Positions 8,592 to 17,014 of a stretch of 57,454 bases of DNA are shown here, piece by piece. Location: NCBI GenBank assembly GCA_019113645.1, contig DXGZ01000143.1, positions 1-57,454 of the forward strand. Reading direction: 5' to 3'. Each line of letters opens with the position of its first letter. The first letter of the stretch is position 1. A program made the translations under genes and the position numbers. The DNA comes from Candidatus Mediterraneibacter vanvlietii (GTDB lineage: Bacteria; Bacillota; Clostridia; Lachnospirales; Lachnospiraceae). The notes under the pieces are model-generated. The model had not been told where the DNA came from. It saw nothing but the letters and a program-made list of their open reading frames with translations, and searched no databases.

Positions 8592-9765
8592 ACGTCCATA
8601 CTGGCAGGTCGGCTTACGGCTTCTGTTCAGTCTGATTGCAACAGCTGCGTTTATTGTAATTGGTCTTATGCTGCTGCGGTTTCTGGCGCCGTTCGTGATT
8701 GGCTGGATTATTGCGGCCATTGCGACTCCGCTGGTAAACTGGCTGGAGAAACGTCTTCGGATTGTAAAGAAACTGGGATCGGCGCTGATCGTTATCATTG
8801 TTCTTGCGGCAATTATACTGGCATGTTACTTTGGGATCAGCAGGCTTGTCGCCGAGGTCAGTGATCTGATTCAAAATTTTCCGGAAATTTACGCACAGCT
8901 TGAGACAGGACTGCGCCAGATCGGGGATGCTCTTTCGGGGATATTCGAACGGCTTCCGGCAGGTGTCCAGAACGGCTGGAATACAGTGGTGGAGAATCTG
9001 GATCAGTATATGGGAGATCTGGTTTCCGGTATCAGCGAACCTACGGTTACGGCGGCCGGAAATATCGCGCGTCGTGTTCCCTACTATCTGATTTCATTCA
9101 TTGTCGCCGTGATGTCAGCATATTTCTTTATCGTTCAGCGGGAAGAAGTGCTTGGCTGGATGAAAAAGGTAGCTCCAGAATCCGTTCAGAAGAGAATGGG
9201 ATTTGTGATGGATAACCTGCGTTATGCTGTGGGCGGCTATTTCAAGGCACAGTTTAAAATCATGGTGGTCGTATTCCTGATCCTGCTGGTGGGACTGGGG
9301 TTCCTTGGAACCGGATATTTCGTGCTGGTGGCACTCCTGATCGCGTTCCTTGATTTCCTTCCGTTTTTTGGAACCGGTACGGCGATGATCCCATGGGCGG
9401 TATATGAGTTTTTTATGGGGGATTACAAACTGACCGCAGCGCTGATCGTAATCTATGTGACCACTCAGGTGGTAAGGCAGCTCCTTCAGCCGAAGATGGT
9501 CGGCGACAGTGTGGGACTGAATCCGCTTGTGACACTTCTGCTTCTCTATATCGGATACCGTATGGGAGGAATCCTCTGGATGATCCTTGCGGTTCCTATC
9601 GGAATGGTGCTCATCAATATGTGCCAGGCAGGAGCTTTTGACTATATTTTTGACGATGTGAGAATCCTGGTTGACGGAATCCTGGGGCTCAGGAGAGACG
9701 AGCGTGAAGGGGGAAAATCCTCGGACTCCGGCAGAGGGGAAGATAGAAAAGGCGTTGAAAAATAG
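8581..9765 (+). CDS. AI-2E family transporter (TqsA/YdiK-like permease)
   Basis: A 394-residue integral membrane protein with about seven to eight hydrophobic segments: two at the N terminus (LLFSLIATAAFIVIGLMLL and the following helix), one near residue 65, and a C-terminal group from about residue 165 including the family hallmark DFLPFFGTGTAMIPWAVYEF. A long soluble stretch with an amphipathic helix lies between. The family includes proposed autoinducer-2 exporters and Na+/H+ or K+ transporters, so the substrate is unknown. The start overlaps the end of engB, implying translational coupling. The last 30 residues are charged and cytoplasmic. Confidence 0.85.
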   Translation: METKRPYWQVGLRLLFSLIATAAFIVIGLMLLRFLAPFVIGWIIAAIATPLVNWLEKRLRIVKKLGSALIVIIVLAAIILACYFGISRLVAEVSDLIQNFPEIYAQLETGLRQIGDALSGIFERLPAGVQNGWNTVVENLDQYMGDLVSGISEPTVTAAGNIARRVPYYLISFIVAVMSAYFFIVQREEVLGWMKKVAPESVQKRMGFVMDNLRYAVGGYFKAQFKIMVVVFLILLVGLGFLGTGYFVLVALLIAFLDFLPFFGTGTAMIPWAVYEFFMGDYKLTAALIVIYVTTQVVRQLLQPKMVGDSVGLNPLVTLLLLYIGYRMGGILWMILAVPIGMVLINMCQAGAFDYIFDDVRILVDGILGLRRDEREGGKSSDSGRGEDRKGVEK

Positions 9766-9857
9766 AAAGGTGTATGATATTATGATTGAGGGAGAAAACC
9801 ATTTTCCCTATCAGTTGAAAACACTGTGTTTATAACAGTAACAGGAGGTAATGTACA

Positions 9858-10019
9858 ATGAAGAAATATGTATGTGACGTATGCGGATACATTTATGATG
9901 AAGCAGCCGGAGATCCGGATAACGGAATCGACGCTGGCACAAAATGGGAAGATGTACCGGAGGATTTCCTCTGTCCGCTGTGCGGAGTGGGAAAAGATCA
10001 GTTTTCAGAAGTTGAATAA
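9858..10019 (+). CDS. Rubredoxin
   Basis: A 53-residue rubredoxin. Iron is bound by Cys6 and Cys9 (CDVCGY) and Cys39 and Cys42 (CPLCGV). The central family features [20 protein letters not shown] and the [10 protein letters not shown] end are intact. It is a one-electron carrier, in anaerobes usually feeding peroxide or oxygen reductases. ACAGGAGGTAATGTACA supplies the ribosome-binding site. It stands alone, with about 90 bp to the permease gene and a strong terminator after it, so it is probably an independent small transcript. Confidence 0.97.
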   Translation: MKKYVCDVCGYIYDEAAGDPDNGIDAGTKWEDVPEDFLCPLCGVGKDQFSEVE

Positions 10020-10042
10020 TCCCGCTTGATTGAGAAAATGAT

Positions 10043-10083
10043 GCCGTCCCGCGACCTGTTGAGGAAACCGGGGCGGCGTTTTA
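10043..10083 (+). terminator. Terminator after the rubredoxin gene
   Basis: GCCGTCCCG (10043-10051) pairs with CGGGGCGGC (10069-10077, one G-U pair), followed by GTTTT. Confidence 0.75.
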
Positions 10084-10116
10084 GTGTGAAATGTTATTGT
10101 TAAAGGAATTCATAAT

Positions 10117-10821
10117 ATGAGTGAAAAAAAGGAAAAGTTTGCGTCAGACACATCAGGGCGAAGCGTAGCCGACTGGGCGAAAGCACTGGTTATACTGCTG
10201 ATCGGCCTCACAGTGGCGCATTTGGGTGTTACACTTTTTCTGTTGTCTGAGCTGGGGACGGATACCTTTACAGTGTTTATTCAGGGGCTGTCAAGGGTGT
10301 TCGGACTTACCGTGGGAACCGTGCATGTGATTGTGCTCTGTATTCTTATGGTTGTCATGCTGGTCACAACAAAAGGATATGTGAAACCGGGAACCGTGGT
10401 GTGCGCATTTTGCGGCGGACCGATCATTGATCTGTTTACCTGGATGCTTGGCGGATGGATTAACGGAGGTTCCCCGATGCCCATCCGGGCGGCAAGTATG
10501 CTGATTGGATGCGTGATTCTCTCGGCTGGAATGTCCATTGTGATCAACAGCAATGCGGGAACAGGACCGAACGACCTTGTGGCAGTGATTCTTTCTGACA
10601 AAATGGAATCCGTTGAATTCCGCTGGGTGAGAGTGGGATGTGATCTGTTTTTCGTTGTGCTCGGTTTCCTTCTCGGCGGAACAGTAGGAGCAGGGACAGT
10701 TGTGGCTGTGTTCCTGACCGGACCTCTGGTACAGTTCTGGCTGCCGAAGACAAAGAAGGCGGTGCAGAAGGTTCTGAAGGAGCAGGTGAAAACAAAAAGA
10801 AAGGGAGAGGACTATGAGTAA
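10117..10821 (+). CDS. YczE/YyaS/YitT-like integral membrane protein
   Basis: A 234-residue protein with five or six hydrophobic helices. It resembles the YczE family: an early helix followed by ELGTDTFTVFIQGLSRVFGLTVG, then GGPIIDLF, then NAGTGPNDLVAVILSDK, repeating the GTGP/GTDT motif in two halves. Function in the family is unknown, although B. subtilis YczE is linked to surfactin production. The C-terminal tail is strongly basic. It overlaps the following FAD dehydrogenase by 8 bp, so the two are co-translated. Confidence 0.7.
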   Translation: MSEKKEKFASDTSGRSVADWAKALVILLIGLTVAHLGVTLFLLSELGTDTFTVFIQGLSRVFGLTVGTVHVIVLCILMVVMLVTTKGYVKPGTVVCAFCGGPIIDLFTWMLGGWINGGSPMPIRAASMLIGCVILSAGMSIVINSNAGTGPNDLVAVILSDKMESVEFRWVRVGCDLFFVVLGFLLGGTVGAGTVVAVFLTGPLVQFWLPKTKKAVQKVLKEQVKTKRKGEDYE

Positions 10822-12190
10822 GTATGATGTCATTATTATCGGAGCGGGGCCGGGAGGGATTTTCGCCGCATATGAGCTGATGCAGAAAGCACCGCAGCTC
10901 AAAGTGGCAGTGTTCGAGTCCGGCAATCCTCTTGAGAAGAGAAAATGCCCGATTGACGGGAAAAAGGTAAAGAGCTGTATTAACTGCAGGACCTGCGCCA
11001 TTATGAGCGGGTTTGGAGGAGCCGGGGCGTTCTCTGATGGAAAATATAACATTACAAATGATTTCGGAGGAACGCTTTACGAGTATATCGGAAAAGACAC
11101 GGCGATCGAGCTGATGCATTATGTGGACGAGATCAATGTGCGCTACGGCGGAGAAGGCACGAAGATGTATTCTACGGCGGGCACAAAGTTCAAGAAGCTC
11201 TGCATGCAGAATAAACTGAAACTGCTGGACGCATCTGTGCGCCATCTCGGCACGGACATCAACTATGTAGTGCTGGAGAACATGTTTGAGGCACTGAAGG
11301 AGAAAGTGGAATTCCGCTTCAACTGTCATGTGGATAATCTCGAGATTTCGGACAACGGCTACCGGGTGATCTGCAAAGACAGTGTTGACGAGTGCGGGCG
11401 CTGTATCGTGTCTGTAGGACGAAGCGGAAGCAAATGGATGGAAAAGATCTGCGAAGGACTCGATATCCCGACGAAGTCAAACCGCGTGGATATCGGCGTG
11501 AGAGTAGAGCTTCCGGCAGTGATTTTCTCTCATCTTACAGATGAACTCTATGAGAGCAAAATCGTATACCGGACAGAGAAGTTTGAGGATAAGGTGCGCA
11601 CCTTCTGTATGAATCCGTACGGCATCGTGGTAAATGAGAACACGAACGGAATCGTTACAGTAAACGGACACAGCTATGAAGATCCGGAAAAGCAGACGGA
11701 GAATACAAACTTTGCACTGCTTGTTGAAAAACATTTTTCAGAGCCGTTTAAGGACAGCAACGGATATGGCGAAAGTATTGCGCGTCTTTCCAATATGCTG
11801 GGCGGAGGAGTGCTTGTACAGCGGTTCGGAGATCTGATCCGTGGAAGAAGAAGTACGGCGGAGAGAATTGAAGAAGGGTTCGTTCGCCCGACTCTGTCGG
11901 CGTCTCCGGGAGACCTGAGCCTTGTGCTTCCGAAACGTATTCTGGACGGTATTATTGAGATGGTTTACGCGCTTGACAAGATTGCTCCGGGAACGGCGAA
12001 TGACGATACGCTTCTCTACGGTGTGGAAGTTAAATTCTACAACATGGAAGTGAAGCTGGATGAGCATCTGGAGACAAGACACAAGGGTCTCTATGTGATC
12101 GGAGATGGAAGCGGTGTGACACATTCTCTCTCTCATGCGTCTGCAAGCGGAGTGTATGTGGCAAGAGAGATTGCAGGGGACCAGAACTGA
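10814..12190 (+). CDS. FAD-dependent dehydrogenase (COG2509-like)
   Basis: A 458-residue flavoprotein. The N-terminal Rossmann motif is VIIIGAGPGGIFAAYE (residues 5-20). A cysteine-rich segment CINCRTCAIMSGFGGAGAFSDGK near residues 56-78 is characteristic of the uncharacterised FAD-dependent dehydrogenases. A second dinucleotide-type region ends with LYVIGDGSGVTHSLSHASASG near the C terminus, where the family closes the FAD site. The reaction is unknown; the fold suggests oxidoreduction of an organic substrate or disulfide. The start lies inside the end of the membrane protein gene, with GGGAGAGG upstream. Confidence 0.85.
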   Translation: MSKYDVIIIGAGPGGIFAAYELMQKAPQLKVAVFESGNPLEKRKCPIDGKKVKSCINCRTCAIMSGFGGAGAFSDGKYNITNDFGGTLYEYIGKDTAIELMHYVDEINVRYGGEGTKMYSTAGTKFKKLCMQNKLKLLDASVRHLGTDINYVVLENMFEALKEKVEFRFNCHVDNLEISDNGYRVICKDSVDECGRCIVSVGRSGSKWMEKICEGLDIPTKSNRVDIGVRVELPAVIFSHLTDELYESKIVYRTEKFEDKVRTFCMNPYGIVVNENTNGIVTVNGHSYEDPEKQTENTNFALLVEKHFSEPFKDSNGYGESIARLSNMLGGGVLVQRFGDLIRGRRSTAERIEEGFVRPTLSASPGDLSLVLPKRILDGIIEMVYALDKIAPGTANDDTLLYGVEVKFYNMEVKLDEHLETRHKGLYVIGDGSGVTHSLSHASASGVYVAREIAGDQN

Positions 12191-12232
12191 GAAGAAAAAT
12201 GTAACGCGGATATAAAGGAGGGCGAGCGGACT

Positions 12233-13033
12233 GTGAGACTGACAATGTTGGGAACAGGGCGGGCGGTTGTGACAGACTGTTACAATACCTGTTTTGTCTT
12301 AAGCGAGGAAGAAAAGCATTTCCTCGTAGACGGCGGAGGGGGAATCGGTCTGCTTCGGCAGATGCAGGATGCCGGTATTGACTGGAAGAAGATCAGGGAT
12401 ATCTTTGTGACCCATAAACACATGGATCACATCCTGGGCGTCATGTGGATGATAAGGATGATCGCTCAGGCGATGAAGCGGGACGGCTATGAGGGCGATG
12501 TGCGGATCTACGGGCACAAGAAAGTGCTCCGCATCCTGGACGATATGGCGAATATGCTGCTGTCAAAACAGGAGGCAGAGTATGTCGGCGGCCGGATCCG
12601 CCTGATCCCGGTTTCGGATGGAGAGGTAAAAGAGATTATCGGGCACAAGGTTACCTTCTTCAATATTCACTCTACAAAAGCGAAACAGTACGGCTTTACG
12701 ATGTATCTGAATAAAAAGGATAAACTCACATGCTGCGGGGATGAGCCTTATAATGATTCGGAGAGGATGTATGCCCAGAAGAGCAGATGGCTTCTTCATG
12801 AAGCCTTCTGCCTGTATGAGGATGCGGACAGGTTCAAACCTTATGAGAAGCACCACTCCACTGTGAAAGACGCCTGTGAGGCGGCACAGAAGCTGCATGT
12901 GGAGAACCTTGTCCTGTACCACACGGAAGATACGGATATCCGGAACAGGAAGGAGAGATACACGGCGGAAGGAAAACAGTACTTTGACGGGAATCTCTAT
13001 GTGCCTGATGATCTGGAGGCGATTGAACTTTGA
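12233..13033 (+). CDS. MBL-fold metallo-hydrolase, RNase Z-like
   Basis: A 266-residue metallo-beta-lactamase-fold protein with GTG start and AAAGGAGGG upstream. The metal-binding motif is THKHMDHILG (HxHxDH), preceded by FLVDGGGGIGLLR; later His residues (HEAFCLYED, HHSTVKDA, LYHTED) complete a two-metal site in the RNase Z-like subgroup. At 266 residues it lacks the long arm of true tRNase Z, so a role on small phosphodiesters or RNA is possible but unproven. It sits between the FAD dehydrogenase and a HAD phosphatase on the same strand. Confidence 0.85.
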   Translation: MRLTMLGTGRAVVTDCYNTCFVLSEEEKHFLVDGGGGIGLLRQMQDAGIDWKKIRDIFVTHKHMDHILGVMWMIRMIAQAMKRDGYEGDVRIYGHKKVLRILDDMANMLLSKQEAEYVGGRIRLIPVSDGEVKEIIGHKVTFFNIHSTKAKQYGFTMYLNKKDKLTCCGDEPYNDSERMYAQKSRWLLHEAFCLYEDADRFKPYEKHHSTVKDACEAAQKLHVENLVLYHTEDTDIRNRKERYTAEGKQYFDGNLYVPDDLEAIEL

Positions 13034-13101
13034 TGAGCTGTATGACCTGATTGGCGGGGACGGGGAAGATGCTTAGGGGTAACCGCATAAGAGGAGGACA
13101 T

Positions 13102-13947
13102 ATGATAAAATTACTTGCAGTGGATATGGACGGAACATGTCTGACCAGCCGGAGCACTCTGACAGACCGGACGCTCCGGGCGCTCAGAGATGCGGCAGGG
13201 AAGGGAATTATCATTGTTCCCACAACAGGAAGAAACATGCTCTGTCTCCCGCACCGGCTTGCGGCGGGTACGCTGAATAAAGATAAGGGAAGAGACGCGG
13301 AAGGAAACCGGGATCTCTTCCGGTATGTGATCTCATCCAACGGCGGACGGGTGACGGATATCGCTGATAAAAAGGATCTGTTCCAGGCGATGCTTCCGAA
13401 GGAAACCGCGCTTTCCATACTTGAGAAGTGCAGAGGAAAGAGACTGGGTATTGCGTCTCATATGAAATACAGGTACCTGATTCAGGGAAAACCCCTTGCA
13501 TTCATGGGAAGAGTGGTATACGGACGTGATGCCGGAGGAGTATGCTGTGTCAGAGATATGTATGATATCGTATGTAAGAGCCGGTATGAGGTGGAAGAAC
13601 TGCAGATCTATTTTCTTTCATCCGCCGCGAGAAAGCAGGTGGATGAGATCATGTCGGAGCCAGAGGACGCATGTGCCGCCTACACGGGAATTTATGCGGA
13701 AATCTTTTCGAAAGAGGCGTCCAAAGGCAGGGCTCTGGCGGCTCTCGCGGAGAAGCTGGGGATCGAAAAGCAGGAAATCGCCTGTATCGGCGATGGTGAG
13801 AATGATCTGTCTATGTTTGAAGCGTCAGGTTTGAAGATTGCCATGGGGAATGCTGTATCTGGTCTGAAGGAACAGGCGGATTATATAACAGCGACAAACA
13901 ACCGGGACGGCGTGGCTGAGGCTGTTTATAAAAAGATTCTGAGATAA
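13102..13947 (+). CDS. Cof-type HAD-superfamily hydrolase
   Basis: A 281-residue HAD phosphatase of the Cof/YidA subfamily. Motif I is AVDMDGTCLTS (nucleophile Asp and acid/base Asp), motif II is PTTGRN, and motif IV is IGDGENDLSMFEASG, with the C2 cap in between. These enzymes dephosphorylate sugar phosphates or cofactors such as FMN and PLP; the substrate is unspecified. The start at 13102 has GAGGAGG 7 bases before; an in-frame ATG at 13051 would overlap no such site. A bidirectional terminator follows. Confidence 0.9.
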   Translation: MIKLLAVDMDGTCLTSRSTLTDRTLRALRDAAGKGIIIVPTTGRNMLCLPHRLAAGTLNKDKGRDAEGNRDLFRYVISSNGGRVTDIADKKDLFQAMLPKETALSILEKCRGKRLGIASHMKYRYLIQGKPLAFMGRVVYGRDAGGVCCVRDMYDIVCKSRYEVEELQIYFLSSAARKQVDEIMSEPEDACAAYTGIYAEIFSKEASKGRALAALAEKLGIEKQEIACIGDGENDLSMFEASGLKIAMGNAVSGLKEQADYITATNNRDGVAEAVYKKILR

Positions 13948-13986
13948 GGTGCTGCTCCGGAAGGGCCGGGACAAAGATGTGATAAA

Positions 13987-14034
13987 ACAGAGGACGGTAA
14001 AGTCGGGAAATGATTTTGCCGTCCTCTGTTTTTC
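13987..14034. terminator. Bidirectional terminator
   Basis: ACAGAGGACGG (13987-13997) pairs with CCGTCCTCTGT (14019-14029) and is followed by TTTT; A-rich sequence precedes it. It separates the HAD gene from the convergent CotF-like genes. Confidence 0.85.
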
Positions 14035-14067
14035 TGCAGTCAAGAGATACTGCTTATCTGATACCTG

Positions 14068-14316
14068 TTACTTGTAGTTCAGAATTGATTTCACGTGATC
14101 GATTTCTTCCTGCGATGCCTTCTCGGCGGGCACGTAGTAGCTCCGCTCTCTGGCGGCTTCATACATCTTTTCCTGCGACATTTCACACTGATTGCGCATC
14201 TGCTTTAAGCACTGTTTCAGTTCTTTGTTTTCTGTCTGGGCGATCATATCCCCGAACATTTTAAGCTCTCCGTTTATGCCGACAAGAGCGTCGGCTACCA
14301 TTGTTTTTTCATCCAT
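14068..14316 (-). CDS. CotF-like spore coat protein
   Basis: An 82-residue, mostly helical protein, DEKTMVADALVGINGELK to the end, fitting the Coat F domain (four-helix, ferritin-like short proteins with the AxxALxxxK pattern and a terminal YYVPAEKAS segment). I took the ATG at 14316, preceded by GGGAGAAG, over one at 14379. Coat F proteins sit in the endospore coat of Firmicutes, but many paralogues have no proven role. It follows another helical CotF-like gene by about 70 bp on the same strand. Confidence 0.65.
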   Translation of the reverse strand: MDEKTMVADALVGINGELKMFGDMIAQTENKELKQCLKQMRNQCEMSQEKMYEAARERSYYVPAEKASQEEIDHVKSILNYK

Positions 14317-14384
14317 TCTTTTGCTTCTCCCTTCTGAAATGTGTCTGTGTTTCTGTTTCAGCCGTTCTACCGATATCATAATAC

Positions 14385-14567
14385 TTACAGGAACTTCATG
14401 AGCTCCTGTTTGTTTTTCATCGCGGAATCAGCAGCGTCCTGAAAGAGTTTCTTGATTTCCGGGTCCTCTGTCTTTGAAGCATAATCTGTCATCTTGCAGT
14501 GTGTGGTGGAGTATCCGCCGATGAGATGACGCAGATTCTGAAGATCAAGTACTGATAATTCTGTCAT
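14385..14567 (-). CDS. Small CotF-like helical protein
   Basis: A 60-residue protein that looks like two amphipathic helices (LDLQNLRHLIGGYSTTHCKM and EIKKLFQDAADSAMKNKQEL). The pattern resembles the N-terminal half of Coat F proteins. AGGAGG lies 7 bases before the ATG. It is upstream of the longer CotF-like gene, probably in one transcript whose -10 (TATACT, 14603-14608 on the minus strand) could be sporulation-type, which I cannot settle. Function is inferred only from similarity and neighbourhood. Confidence 0.6.
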   Translation of the reverse strand: MTELSVLDLQNLRHLIGGYSTTHCKMTDYASKTEDPEIKKLFQDAADSAMKNKQELMKFL

Positions 14568-14613
14568 AGTGATACCTCCTTAAAGAAATAAGTTCAGAGG
14601 ATAGTATATCCTG

Positions 14614-15324
14614 TTATCCGGTATTTATAAGCGAATGCGCGATAAATTCGTGAAACAGTTCACGCATTTCAGATGAAGTGCGGTACATGCACTCAGGATG
14701 CCACTGGACGCCAACCGCAAAAGGATGAGACCTCAGCTCAATGGCTTCGATGGTTCCGTCGGAAGCTTTTGCACTGACACGGACATCTTTTCCGGGACTG
14801 TTGACGGCCTGGTGATGATAGCTGTTTACGAAAATCCGGGAACCGATGTATCTTCGGAGCAGACTTCCCGGTTCGGTGCGGATCAGATGGCTGACCTCTC
14901 CTCTGGAGGCGGACTGCTGCATGTGGTCCAGCGTGCTGCCGGGAATCAGGGAAAGATCCTGCCATATGGTTCCCCCACAGGCAACGCTTAAGATCTGGAT
15001 TCCCCGGCAGATGGCGAGAACCGGTTTCCTGGATCTGAGAATCTGCTTCATGAGCCGGATCTGAAAGAGATCTACAGTGATATCAGTGCTCCCGTTTCCT
15101 TTCCGGGGCTCTTCGCCAAAGAGAAGCGGGGTGATATCTCCGCCGCCGCAGAAGAGAAAACCATCGCACAGTTTTACATATTCGCTGATCAGCCGGTCGC
15201 TCCTTACCAGAGGCAGAATAATCGGGAGACCTTTGGAATATCGTATGGACTGAATGTAGGGATTGGTGACAAACTGCCTGTTTTCCGTAAAGCCGCAGAT
15301 TACGATTCCGATTTTGGGTTCCAT
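14614..15324 (-). CDS. Gamma-glutamyl-gamma-aminobutyrate hydrolase-like peptidase (C26)
   Basis: A 236-residue class I glutamine amidotransferase-like hydrolase of the PuuD/peptidase C26 family. The nucleophile Cys lies in LAICRGIQILSVACGG, and the catalytic His-x-Glu in GVQWHPECMY; DGFLFCGGGDITP is another family block. Known members cleave gamma-glutamyl bonds in putrescine breakdown or folate polyglutamates. No puu genes are nearby, so the substrate is open. The start at 15324 has AAGGAGAAAATAT upstream. Confidence 0.85.
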   Translation of the reverse strand: MEPKIGIVICGFTENRQFVTNPYIQSIRYSKGLPIILPLVRSDRLISEYVKLCDGFLFCGGGDITPLLFGEEPRKGNGSTDITVDLFQIRLMKQILRSRKPVLAICRGIQILSVACGGTIWQDLSLIPGSTLDHMQQSASRGEVSHLIRTEPGSLLRRYIGSRIFVNSYHHQAVNSPGKDVRVSAKASDGTIEAIELRSHPFAVGVQWHPECMYRTSSEMRELFHEFIAHSLINTG

Positions 15325-15527
15325 ATATTTTCTCCTTATCAATAAAAGTGTATGAAATGTTGTAATGTATGATAGACTATGTGAAAATGGGTCAAATTAT
15401 ACATGCTGTGAGACAGAATATGAATCGGATAGACATGCACTGCTGGAGAATTCCTTTGGGTTGGCGGAAACGGCCGGGCAACCGCCGCGGGAAGCGTCTC
15501 CCTGTTCCTTTTCTTGACTCTGTATGG

Positions 15528-15533
15528 TAGAAT
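15528..15533 (+). promoter_or_regulatory. Extended -10 of the uracil permease gene
   Basis: TGG-TAGAAT is an extended -10, 43 bp before the start. No good -35 lies at 17 bp. No PyrR-type attenuator was recognised in the short leader. Confidence 0.35.
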
Positions 15534-15576
15534 AGTAAACGGTACGTAAAAAGTGAATGAGATGAGGAGGTTTTTG

Positions 15577-16839
15577 ATGGAAAACAAAAGAATTATTCAG
15601 GTAGAAGAAAAGGTACCTTTTAAGCTGCTTGTACCGCTGAGTATTCAGCACATGTTCGCCATGTTCGGGGCATCCGTGCTTGTGCCTTTTGTATTTGGCA
15701 TCAATCCGGCGGTAGTACTGTTTATGAATGGGGTGGGCACGCTTTTATTCATCCTGATTACAAAAGGCAGGGCGCCGGCTTACCTGGGGTCCAGTTTCGC
15801 CTTTCTCGCACCGGCAGGGGTTGTAATTTCAAAATGGGGGTATGAATATGCTCTTGGCGGTTTTGTAATTGTGGGATTCCTTGGATGTATTCTGGCTCTG
15901 ATTATTTATAAATTCGGTTCAGACTGGATTAATGTGGTGCTTCCGCCGGCGGCTATGGGGCCTGTAGTTGCTCTGATCGGTCTTGAACTTGCCGGAACAG
16001 CGGCATCGAACGCAGGACTTACAGATGAAGTGATTGATGAAAGAAATGTAATTGTCTTTCTTGTGACGCTTCTGACAGCAGTGATCGGTTCGGTTGTTTT
16101 CAGAGGATTTTTATCCGTTATTCCGATTCTGATTGCGATAATCGCGGGATATGCTGCCGCGCTGGCGTGTGGGATTGTGGATTTTGGAGAAGTTGCTGCG
16201 GCATCTCTGTTCTCGATTCCGAATTTCTCAACGCCGAAGTTTAAGTGGGAGGCCATTGTGATCATCATTCCCGTGCTTCTGGTCATTACATCTGAGCATA
16301 TCGGCCACCAGATTGTTACGAGCAAGATTGTGGGAAGGGATCTTCTGAAAGATCCGGGTCTCCACCGGTCTCTGTTCGCGGATAACTTTTCGAGTATGCT
16401 TTCGGGGCTGATCGGGTCTGTGCCGACAACGACATACGGGGAGAATATCGGAGTTATGGCAATGACAAAAGTGTACAGTGTCTATGTCATCGGAGGCGCG
16501 GCGGTTCTGTCCATTATCTGTTCGTTTATCGGCAAGATGACAACGCTGATCAACACGATTCCGGGACCGGTAATCGGCGGTATCTCCTTCCTGCTGTACG
16601 GTATGATCGGAACATCAGGTATCCGCATTCTTGTGGAGTCACAGGTGGACTATAATAAATCAAGGAACATGGCAATGACTTCCGTGATCTTTGTAGTCGG
16701 ACTGTCCGGAATCAATGTTCAGTTCGGAAGTATTCAGCTCTCTGGAATGGTCCTGGCATGCGTGGTGGGAATGCTGATGGGACTTATGTTCTATGTATTT
16801 GACAAATTGAAACTGACCAATGACCGGGATGAAGCGTAA
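15577..16839 (+). CDS. uraA: Uracil permease (NCS2 family)
   Basis: A 420-residue transporter of the nucleobase-ascorbate (NCS2) family with about 12-14 membrane spans. Family blocks include SIQHMFAMFGASVLVPF near residue 22, PAYLGSSFAFLAP, TSEHIGHQ (His/Glu of TM8) and VPTTTYGENIGVMAMTKV (TM10, with the substrate-binding Glu). The UraA-like composition favours uracil over xanthine as substrate. The start at 15577 follows GAGGAGG. It is a single gene with its own terminator, probably for pyrimidine salvage. Confidence 0.88.
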   Translation: MENKRIIQVEEKVPFKLLVPLSIQHMFAMFGASVLVPFVFGINPAVVLFMNGVGTLLFILITKGRAPAYLGSSFAFLAPAGVVISKWGYEYALGGFVIVGFLGCILALIIYKFGSDWINVVLPPAAMGPVVALIGLELAGTAASNAGLTDEVIDERNVIVFLVTLLTAVIGSVVFRGFLSVIPILIAIIAGYAAALACGIVDFGEVAAASLFSIPNFSTPKFKWEAIVIIIPVLLVITSEHIGHQIVTSKIVGRDLLKDPGLHRSLFADNFSSMLSGLIGSVPTTTYGENIGVMAMTKVYSVYVIGGAAVLSIICSFIGKMTTLINTIPGPVIGGISFLLYGMIGTSGIRILVESQVDYNKSRNMAMTSVIFVVGLSGINVQFGSIQLSGMVLACVVGMLMGLMFYVFDKLKLTNDRDEA

Positions 16840-16861
16840 TCTGCTGATCCGGTAATGAAAG

Positions 16862-16891
16862 GGGCTGCCGCATATGCGGCAGTTCTTTTTA
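16862..16891 (+). terminator. Terminator after the uracil permease gene
   Basis: CTGCCGCAT/ATGCGGCAG (16865-16882) is a 9-bp perfect palindrome followed by TTCTTTTT. Confidence 0.8.
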
Positions 16892-16940
16892 AAATTAACG
16901 TCCGGTTAAATTTTCTTCCTGTATCTTAATAACAGCTCAA

Positions 16941-16970
16941 TTGTGCCCTGGCTATTTTTACTGCTATAAT
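16941..16970 (+). promoter_or_regulatory. Promoter of the XRE-TPR regulator gene
   Basis: TTGTGC (16941-16946), an 18-bp spacer and a perfect TATAAT (16965-16970), 45 bp before the start codon. Confidence 0.6.
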
Positions 16971-17014
16971 TGAATTACGGATCCGGAGATATGTAAAGAA
17001 GAGGAGGTACAATC

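Noticed and set aside
9782-9835. 17-codon open frame upstream of the rubredoxin gene
   Set aside because: Too short to judge, no ribosome site and no leader-peptide signal such as a run of regulated codons.
15325-15576. Pyrimidine attenuator (PyrR type) before the uracil permease
   Set aside because: The GGCGG/CCGCC hairpin lies upstream of the -10, not in the leader, and no PyrR binding loop was recognised.
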